DNA of 64,000 bases from Arthrobacter sp. B3I9 (lineage in GTDB: Bacteria; Actinomycetota; Actinomycetes; Actinomycetales; Micrococcaceae). The translations under genes and the position numbers were made by a program. The notes below the pieces were generated by a model. The model was not told the DNA's origin, made no database searches, and was given only the letters and a program-made list of their open reading frames with translations. The DNA lies in contig NZ_JAUSYO010000001.1 in NCBI RefSeq assembly GCF_030816935.1, positions 2,356,001-2,420,000 of the forward strand, written 5' to 3'. The number at the start of each line of letters is the position of its first letter. Within the stretch, counting starts at the first letter, position 1. Shown piece after piece: positions 58,126 to 64,000 of the stretch.

Positions 58126-59601
58126 TTAGTTGCCGGTCAGCTTCTCGCGCAGAGCAGCAAGAGCCTCGTCCGAAGCAAGCGTGCCTGCACCGGTCTCGGT
58201 TGCAGCGGGCTCGGAGGAGTAGCTGGTGGTGCCGGAGTCGCTCTCGCCGGACGTTGCAGCTGCAGCGTCGTCGGCAGCGTGCTGGGCAACCTGCTTCTTG
58301 TGTGCTTCCCAGCGGGTCTGGGCGTCAGCGTACTGCTGCTCCCAGGCGGCGCGCTGGTTCTCGTAGCCTTCAAGCCACTCGTTGGACTCCGGGTCGAAGC
58401 CCTCCGGGTACTTGTAGTTACCCTCTTCGTCGTACTCAGCGGCCATGCCGTAGAGAGCCGGATCGAATTCGGTGCTCTCGGCGTCAACGCCCTCGTTAGC
58501 CTGCTTGAGGGAGAGGGAGATGCGGCGGCGCTCGAGGTCGATGTCGATGACCTTGACGAACAGCTCGTCGCCAACGGAGACAACCTGCTCGGCCAGCTCA
58601 ACGTGGCGCACGGCGAGCTCGGAGATGTGGACCAGGCCTTCGATGCCGTCTTCAACGCGAACGAACGCGCCGAACGGAACCAGCTTGGTGACCTTACCCG
58701 GAACAACCTGCCCGAGGGCGTGGGTGCGGGCGAAGGTCTGCCACGGATCTTCCTGCGTAGCCTTGAGCGACAGGGAAACACGCTCGCGGTCCAGGTCGAC
58801 CTCGAGAACCTCGACGGTGACTTCCTGGCCAACTTCGACAACCTCGGACGGGTGGTCGATGTGCTTCCAGGACAGCTCGGAAACGTGAACCAGGCCGTCT
58901 ACGCCGCCCAGGTCCACGAAGGCACCGAAGTTGACGATGGAGGAAACGACGCCCGGACGGACCTGGCCCTTTTCCAGCTTGTTGAGGAACGTGGAGCGGA
59001 CCTCGGACTGGGTCTGCTCGAGCCATGCACGGCGGGACAGCACAACGTTGTTGCGGTTCTTGTCCAGCTCGATGATCTTGGCTTCGATCTGCTGACCGAT
59101 GTACGGAGCAAGGTCGCGCACACGGCGCATCTCGACGAGGGATGCGGGCAGGAAGCCGCGCAGGCCGATGTCGAGGATAAGACCACCCTTGACAACCTCG
59201 ATGACGGTACCGGTGACGACGCCGTCTTCTTCCTTGACCTTCTCGATGTCGCCCCAGGCGCGCTCGTACTGAGCACGCTTCTTGGAGAGGATCAGGCGGC
59301 CTTCTTTGTCTTCCTTGGTGAGCACCAGGGCTTCGACCTGATCGCCAACGGAGACGACGTCTCCGGGATCAACGTCGTGCTTGATGGAAAGCTCGCGGGA
59401 GGGAATGACACCTTCGGTCTTGTAACCGATGTCGAGCAGAACTTCATCGCGGTCGACCTTGACGACGGTACCTTCGACGAGGTCTCCGTCGTTGAAGTAC
59501 TTGATGGTCGCGTCGACTGCTGCGAGGAAGTCCTCAGCGGTACCGATGTCGTTAATCGCGACTACGGGGGTACCGGGCTTCTCGGTGGAGGTGATGGTCA
59601 T
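58126..59601 (-). CDS. rpsA: 30S ribosomal protein S1
   Basis: A 491-aa mRNA-binding ribosomal protein with four S1 (OB-fold) domains at about residues 38-106, 123-190, 212-280 and 297-366. Typical repeats include GDLVEGTVVKVDRDEVLLDIGYKTEG, FGAFVDLGGVDGLVHVSELSW and FGAFVRVEDGIEGLVHISEL. The C-terminal 120 residues are acidic, then Ala/Ser/Thr-rich, as in other actinobacteria. The ATG has a GGAGC site. A 235-bp gap upstream, separating it from the Eis-type gene, holds the promoter; no second gene is seen there. Confidence 0.97.
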   Translation of the reverse strand: MTITSTEKPGTPVVAINDIGTAEDFLAAVDATIKYFNDGDLVEGTVVKVDRDEVLLDIGYKTEGVIPSRELSIKHDVDPGDVVSVGDQVEALVLTKEDKEGRLILSKKRAQYERAWGDIEKVKEEDGVVTGTVIEVVKGGLILDIGLRGFLPASLVEMRRVRDLAPYIGQQIEAKIIELDKNRNNVVLSRRAWLEQTQSEVRSTFLNKLEKGQVRPGVVSSIVNFGAFVDLGGVDGLVHVSELSWKHIDHPSEVVEVGQEVTVEVLEVDLDRERVSLSLKATQEDPWQTFARTHALGQVVPGKVTKLVPFGAFVRVEDGIEGLVHISELAVRHVELAEQVVSVGDELFVKVIDIDLERRRISLSLKQANEGVDAESTEFDPALYGMAAEYDEEGNYKYPEGFDPESNEWLEGYENQRAAWEQQYADAQTRWEAHKKQVAQHAADDAAAATSGESDSGTTSYSSEPAATETGAGTLASDEALAALREKLTGN

Positions 59602-59836
59602 GTAGTAGGGGCTCCGTTGTGGATAGTAAGTCGGTCAGGGAAACCGCTTCCCCCGCATTATGGAATGCAGGCCAAGCGCACGGCGTCTCAACTGGGATCG
59701 GCCGGGTCACCCTGATTTGTGGATTGTAAATGCGCGCACGTAGTACACGCCCGTTTAGTCTAGTCGTTTACTCCAACGCCGGTCAAAGCGCGGGGGGTCG
59801 CGCGGCGGGTGCCGCGCGGTCCTCCGGGGCCGGGCG

Positions 59837-61132
59837 CTAGAAGTGCGTGAGGCAGTGCGCCGGGCGTTCGACGGCGAACATGCGGGCGGCGCGGAACGCG
59901 GCGTCCGGCGTGTGCTCGCGGATGCGGCCGGAAGCCGCCAGCGTAACGGGATGGATCCCGCCCAGGTAGATCGAGGACAGCGCCGCTACGTCGAGTTCGA
60001 GATCAGCGGGGTGGCCGCCCGCGTCGGTGACGACGGCGGCGCCGCATGTCACGTCCAGGGCGAATCTTCCGTCCGCCAGGCCAAGGGAATCTGACACGTG
60101 CAGCACCAGCCGCCCGTCGGCGGGATAGTGGCGGGCTTCAAGGGCGTCCTTAACGTCCAGGATCCTTAGCCAGAGCATGTCCCTCGCGTCCGATGCCTCC
60201 ACGCAGCGGGCGTCCTCGAGCGCCCACGGCAGGGGGTCATCCACCGGCGACTCCCGCCAGGTGACCCGTTCGACCAGGTCGATGGCGCCGAGGTACTGCC
60301 ACAGCTCCAAGTACGCGGCACGGGTTGCCGCGACGAGGTCAACGACCTCCATGGTGTACGGCGTGCTGGACCAGCCCCCGAACTTGTACGAGACGTAGCC
60401 GTCCACCTCCCCGTCCGGCCCGTAATGCAGCGCCACCTTGAGCTTCGGGTCCTCGCCGCCCTCCCGGCTGATGGAGCCCGAGACGAAGCGCCGGTAGAAC
60501 TCGTGACGGTCGATGGATCCGGGCGTCGTGCGGTGCAGCCGGTCGAAGACCAGCGGGGCCAGGTCCAGGAGGACCCGGGGATCGGCTACCTCGACGCTGC
60601 CGACCGGAGCGTGGTTCAACTTGAAACGCGACGTCGTATCCACTTTGATCGACTGCTCCGACGTCGCCACGCCGAATCCGAAGCGCCCGTAGATCGAAGC
60701 TTCCGAGGCGGTGAGTGCCGCCATCGCCAGGCCCTCCTCCCGTGCCCGTGCCAGGTCCTCCCCCATCATGCGGCGCAGCAGCCCGCGGCGCCGGTGCGAG
60801 GTCCGGACGGTCACGGACGTCACCAGCCAGGTGGGCAACAGCCGGCCAAAGCCGATGTTCAGGCTCTTGGTGAAAGTCGCGAAGGTGGCGACCGGCACGT
60901 CCGCTCCCAGCGAATGGCCAGCGACGGCGCCCGTCTGGTAAACGCCCGTCATGACGCGGCGGTCAGCGCGCTGCATCTCGATCCCCAGGTCCACCCGGGC
61001 ATCGTCACGGCGCTCATCGTGGAAGCCGAAGGCCACTGCCCGCATCCACGCCACCGACTCCGGGTACGCCGGATCGTCTTTGGCCGCAGGCTCGAACCGC
61101 CGGATTTCGTAGTCCCCGCTCAGATTAGACAC
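59837..61132 (-). CDS. Eis-type GNAT family acetyltransferase
   Basis: A 431-aa protein of the Eis family: two GNAT-like domains and a C-terminal sterol-carrier-like domain. The acetyl-CoA loop is [19 protein letters not shown] (about residue 110), and IYGRFGFGVATSEQSI and the terminal carboxylate-bearing CLTHF are typical. Mycobacterial Eis acetylates aminoglycosides and proteins; the substrate here is unknown. The start at GTG 61132 lies 7 nt after TAGGCT, suggesting a leaderless mRNA; TTG at 61150 is the alternative. It lies 83 bp downstream of polA. Confidence 0.9.
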   Translation of the reverse strand: MSNLSGDYEIRRFEPAAKDDPAYPESVAWMRAVAFGFHDERRDDARVDLGIEMQRADRRVMTGVYQTGAVAGHSLGADVPVATFATFTKSLNIGFGRLLPTWLVTSVTVRTSHRRRGLLRRMMGEDLARAREEGLAMAALTASEASIYGRFGFGVATSEQSIKVDTTSRFKLNHAPVGSVEVADPRVLLDLAPLVFDRLHRTTPGSIDRHEFYRRFVSGSISREGGEDPKLKVALHYGPDGEVDGYVSYKFGGWSSTPYTMEVVDLVAATRAAYLELWQYLGAIDLVERVTWRESPVDDPLPWALEDARCVEASDARDMLWLRILDVKDALEARHYPADGRLVLHVSDSLGLADGRFALDVTCGAAVVTDAGGHPADLELDVAALSSIYLGGIHPVTLAASGRIREHTPDAAFRAARMFAVERPAHCLTHF

Positions 61133-61139
61133 AGCCCCG

Positions 61140-61145
61140 AGCCTA
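61140..61145 (-). promoter_or_regulatory. -10 hexamer for leaderless Eis-type gene mRNA
   Basis: On the minus strand TAGGCT is followed by 7 nt and the GTG at 61132. The gap to polA is 83 bp. Confidence 0.45.
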
Positions 61146-61215
61146 GCCAACGGTGCAGCGGCCCGCCACCGCTGGCCCGCCGGCCACCCCGGGCGGACCG
61201 CCCTCCCCCGGAAGC

Positions 61216-64000
61216 CTAGTGCCCGGCGTCGTACCAGGTGGGGCCGACGCCGATCTGGACTTCCAGCGGAACGCTGAGCTCGGCCGCGGCCCCCATCTGT
61301 TCGGTGACCAGCTTCTCCACGGCAGCCCGCTCGCCGTTAGCGACCTCGAGGACCAGTTCGTCATGCACCTGCAGCAGCATGCGGGACTTGAGCCCCTGCT
61401 CGGCCAGCGCCCCGGCGACGCCCAGCATGGCCCGCTTGATGATGTCTGCAGCGGACCCCTGGATGGGCGAGTTCAGCGCGATGCGTTCGGCGTTCTCGCG
61501 GAGCTGGCGGTCCGAGCTGGTGAGGTCCGGGAGGTAGCGGCGGCGGCCTTCGATGGTTGCCGTGTAGCCGTCGATCCGGGCCTGGTCCACCACGCCCCGC
61601 AGGTAGTCGCGGACAGCGCCGAACCTGTCAAAGTACTCCTTCATCAGGGTGCGGGCCTCGTCCACGGAAATTTCCAGCTGCTTGGACAGCCCGAAGGACG
61701 TCAGACCGTAGGCCAGGCCATAGGACATCGCCTTGACCTTGGAGCGCATGGCGCTGGTGACCTCATTGGCGGGCACCCGGAAGATGTTGGAGCCCACGAA
61801 GCGGTGCAGGTCCTCGCCTTCCTTGTAGGCCGCGATCAGCCCGGCGTCGCCGGAGAGGTGCGCCATGATCCGCATCTCGATCTGGGAGTAGTCCGCCGAC
61901 AGCAGGCACTCGTAGCCCTCGCTGACGACGAAGATGCCGCGGACCCGGCGCCCTTCCTCGCTGCGGATGGGGATGTTCTGCAGGTTCGGGTTGTTGGACG
62001 AGATCCGTCCCGTAGCCGCCACGTTCTGCGCGTACGTGGTGTGGATCCGGCCGTCCTCGGCGACGGACTTCTTCAGGGTTTCGAGCATCTGCCGCAGCTT
62101 CGCGGATTCGCGGTGTGCCATCAGCTGGACCAGGAACTCATGCCCGGTCTTTTCCAGGAGGTTCTTCAGCGATGCGGCGTCGGTGGTGTACCCGGACTTG
62201 ATCTTCTTGGTCTTGGGCAGCTGGAGTTCGTCGAACAGCACCGTCTGCAGCTGCTTGGGCGACCCCAGGTTCACCTCGTGGCCGATCGCGGCAAACGCCA
62301 GTTCCTGCGCGTTGTCGATCACCTTTGCGAGATCGGCCAGCTGCTCATCCATCCGCTGCATGTCGATGGAGATCCCGGCGAGTTCCATCTCGGCGAGGAC
62401 CCGGCTGACCGGAAGCTCAAGGGTGGAGAGCAGCTCCTGCGCCTGGCGGTCCGTCAGCTCCGCTTCGAAGTAGCGGCTCAGCGCATGGACGACGGCGGCG
62501 ACCTGGACCAGGGCGCCGGCGGCCGCTTCATCGCCGTCGAAGTCCAGTTCCAGCTGTCCCGCCTTCGCCGCGGCGGTGGAAATTGCAATGTTGAGGTGGT
62601 GCTGCGCCAGCTCCGCCAGTTCGTAGCTGCGGCGGTCGGGCTCGATCAGATAGCCGGAGATCGAGGTGTCATCCACCACGCCTGCCAGTTCCAGGCCACG
62701 GGCGGTCAGCGCCTTCAGAGCGGCTTTGTAGCCGTGCAGCACCTTGGGCGCCCCGGGGTCCCGCAGCCAGGCCGCAAGGACGTTTTCGGACTCGGCGTCC
62801 TGCCCGGCCAGGTCGATGTAGGCGGCTGCACCGTCGCGGACGATGGCCACCGCGGCGGCGTCCTCGCCGATCCGGCCCGGGACAAGGTCCACAGCCAGCG
62901 CAGTCCGCTGGCCGGCGCCAGCGGCCAGGAATGCATCCAGGTCAACCGCCCCTGCCGGAGTCACGAATTCCGGAACATCCAGGCTCTCCCGCTCGGGATT
63001 TTCCGGAGCCTCGTCACCGTACAGGGCAAAGAGCCGGGAACGGATGGTCTTGAATTCGAGGGTGTCAAAGAGCTCCTCGAGCGCGGCCTGGTCCGGCCGC
63101 GGTTCGGCGAGCTCGTCCAGTGTCACGGGGAGCTCCAGGTCGGTGTGCAGCCTGTTCAGCCGCCTGTTGCGCTTGACGGACTCCACATGTTCCCGGAGGG
63201 CGTCCCCCACCTTCCCGCCGATCGAGTCCAGGTTTTCGAGGACCCCCTCGAGGCCGCCGTAGAGGTTGATCCACTTGGCTGCCGTTTTGGGTCCGACGCC
63301 GGGAACCCCCGGGAGGTTGTCCGCCGACTCCCCCACCAGGGCGGCAAGGTCCGAGTACTGGGCGGGGCTGACGAAGTACTTTTCCTGGATGGCAGCCGCG
63401 TCCATCCGCGGGATGTCGCTCACGCCCTTCTTGGGATAGAGCACGACCACGTTGTCGGTAATGAGCTGGAAGGCGTCGCGGTCGCCCGAGACGAGCAGCA
63501 CCTCGAAGCCGGCCTTTTCCCCCATGCTGGCCAGGGTGGCCAGGATGTCATCGGCTTCATAGCCGGGCAGCTTGATGGTCTTGATCCCCCACGCGCCCAT
63601 GACCTGGTCGATGAGGTCGATCTGTCCGCTCATCTCCCGGGGGGTTTCGTTGCGGCCGCCCTTGTACTCGCTGTACTCGGCCTTCCGGTGCGTGGTCTCG
63701 TCCGATACGTCAAAGGCCACCGCGATGTGGGTGGGCTGCTGTTCCTTGATGAGGTTGATGAGCATCGAGGTGAACCCATGGATGGCGTTGGTGTGCTGCC
63801 CGTTGGACGTGGAGAATTTGTCCGCCGGCAGGGCAAAGAAGGCCCGGAAGGCCATGGAGTGGCCATCGAGCACCATCAGCCGGGGCTGGTCAGTGATGGG
63901 GACCACCGGCGCCTCCGTCGCTGAAACCTCCGCGCCGGAGCTGCGGGGCTTCTGGACTGGCTCAGCGACCAGGACCGAGGCGCTCTGCGCCGGTGCTGCG
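61216..64000 (-). CDS. polA: DNA polymerase I (5' end at or beyond the window edge)
   Basis: The repair and Okazaki-fragment polymerase. At least 896 aa are visible from GTG 63906, but the frame stays open with coding-like codon use to base 64000, so the true start may lie outside. The 5' nuclease domain begins LMVLDGHSMAFRAFFALP and has the helix-hairpin-helix VGESADNLPGVPGVGPKTA. The central 3'-5' exonuclease-like domain lacks obvious catalytic carboxylates, as in other actinobacteria. Polymerase motifs are SADYSQIEMRIMAHL (A), VKAMSYGLAYGLTSFGL (B) and LLQVHDELVLEV (C). Confidence 0.95.
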   Translation of the reverse strand, partial: AAPAQSASVLVAEPVQKPRSSGAEVSATEAPVVPITDQPRLMVLDGHSMAFRAFFALPADKFSTSNGQHTNAIHGFTSMLINLIKEQQPTHIAVAFDVSDETTHRKAEYSEYKGGRNETPREMSGQIDLIDQVMGAWGIKTIKLPGYEADDILATLASMGEKAGFEVLLVSGDRDAFQLITDNVVVLYPKKGVSDIPRMDAAAIQEKYFVSPAQYSDLAALVGESADNLPGVPGVGPKTAAKWINLYGGLEGVLENLDSIGGKVGDALREHVESVKRNRRLNRLHTDLELPVTLDELAEPRPDQAALEELFDTLEFKTIRSRLFALYGDEAPENPERESLDVPEFVTPAGAVDLDAFLAAGAGQRTALAVDLVPGRIGEDAAAVAIVRDGAAAYIDLAGQDAESENVLAAWLRDPGAPKVLHGYKAALKALTARGLELAGVVDDTSISGYLIEPDRRSYELAELAQHHLNIAISTAAAKAGQLELDFDGDEAAAGALVQVAAVVHALSRYFEAELTDRQAQELLSTLELPVSRVLAEMELAGISIDMQRMDEQLADLAKVIDNAQELAFAAIGHEVNLGSPKQLQTVLFDELQLPKTKKIKSGYTTDAASLKNLLEKTGHEFLVQLMAHRESAKLRQMLETLKKSVAEDGRIHTTYAQNVAATGRISSNNPNLQNIPIRSEEGRRVRGIFVVSEGYECLLSADYSQIEMRIMAHLSGDAGLIAAYKEGEDLHRFVGSNIFRVPANEVTSAMRSKVKAMSYGLAYGLTSFGLSKQLEISVDEARTLMKEYFDRFGAVRDYLRGVVDQARIDGYTATIEGRRRYLPDLTSSDRQLRENAERIALNSPIQGSAADIIKRAMLGVAGALAEQGLKSRMLLQVHDELVLEVANGERAAVEKLVTEQMGAAAELSVPLEVQIGVGPTWYDAGH

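Noticed and set aside
61153..63924. 923-aa plus-strand frame opposite polA
   Set aside because: A shadow of polA with no recognisable domain.

Overview
The window is a high-GC actinobacterial chromosome segment, best explained as Micrococcaceae (Arthrobacter or Pseudarthrobacter-like). The protein families, frequent GTG/TTG starts, very high third-position GC and long spurious open frames opposite real genes all fit. No tRNA, rRNA, CRISPR, transposase, integrase or prophage gene was seen; this is mostly core chromosome. Several stretches keep the gene order I recall from Mycobacterium tuberculosis: sufR to uvrC (around Rv1460 to Rv1420), and polA, rpsA, coaE, uvrB, uvrA (around Rv1629 to Rv1638).

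Layout. 0-7.2 kb: fabG, a DUF3099 membrane protein, a SURF1 protein, a YbaK deacylase, an ABC-F ATPase, and the biotin importer bioY-bioM-bioN. 7.2-7.65 kb: a non-coding array of evenly spaced short palindromes. 7.65-11.4 kb: a thiolase/acyl-CoA ligase pair and a YpfJ-type metallopeptidase. 11.4-16.6 kb: a suf iron-sulfur assembly operon (sufR-sufB-sufD-Rieske ferredoxin-sufC-sufT-like). 16.7-21.5 kb: an ABC exporter, heme A synthase ctaA, a lipoprotein and heme O synthase ctaB. 22-30.3 kb: the pentose-phosphate cluster tkt-tal-pgi-zwf-opcA-pgl, in which pgi carries a one-base frameshift as given. 30.3-34.3 kb: rbpA, secG and the glycolytic genes gap-pgk-tpiA. 34.5-38.3 kb: sodA and whiA-yvcK-rapZ. 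38.4-45 kb: uvrC, an acyltransferase, a HAD phosphatase and uvrA. 45-51 kb: a GntR regulator coupled to an ABC-exporter remnant, a methyltransferase, a Ski2-like helicase, a GNAT and an alpha/beta hydrolase. 51-56 kb: a terC-family manganese exporter gene behind a probable yybP-ykoY riboswitch, uvrB, a coaE fusion and yigZ. 57-58 kb: two more palindrome arrays on either side of a small VOC gene. 58-64 kb: rpsA, an Eis-type acetyltransferase and polA, which runs to the window edge.

The most unusual content is the three intergenic arrays (7222-7644, 57083-57312, 57900-58010). They are built from a 10-bp palindrome, RRRCATGYYY, repeated about every 27-33 bp, close to three helical turns. Each array also holds at least one split form in which the two half-sites are moved apart by about one further helical turn (21-22 bp in total). 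In all four cases the split form sits exactly 19 nt from both neighbouring sites. The linkers between sites are poorly conserved. This looks like a protein-binding array or a specialised minisatellite, and I know of no described system that matches it.

A second theme is expression from apparently leaderless mRNAs. A TANNNT -10 hexamer lies 5-7 nt upstream of the start codon of many genes, including uvrA, uvrB, uvrC, coaE, yigZ, the helicase and the ABC exporter. At coaE/yigZ two divergent leaderless promoters overlap. Upstream of sufR a leaderless seven-codon frame overlaps the sufR start.
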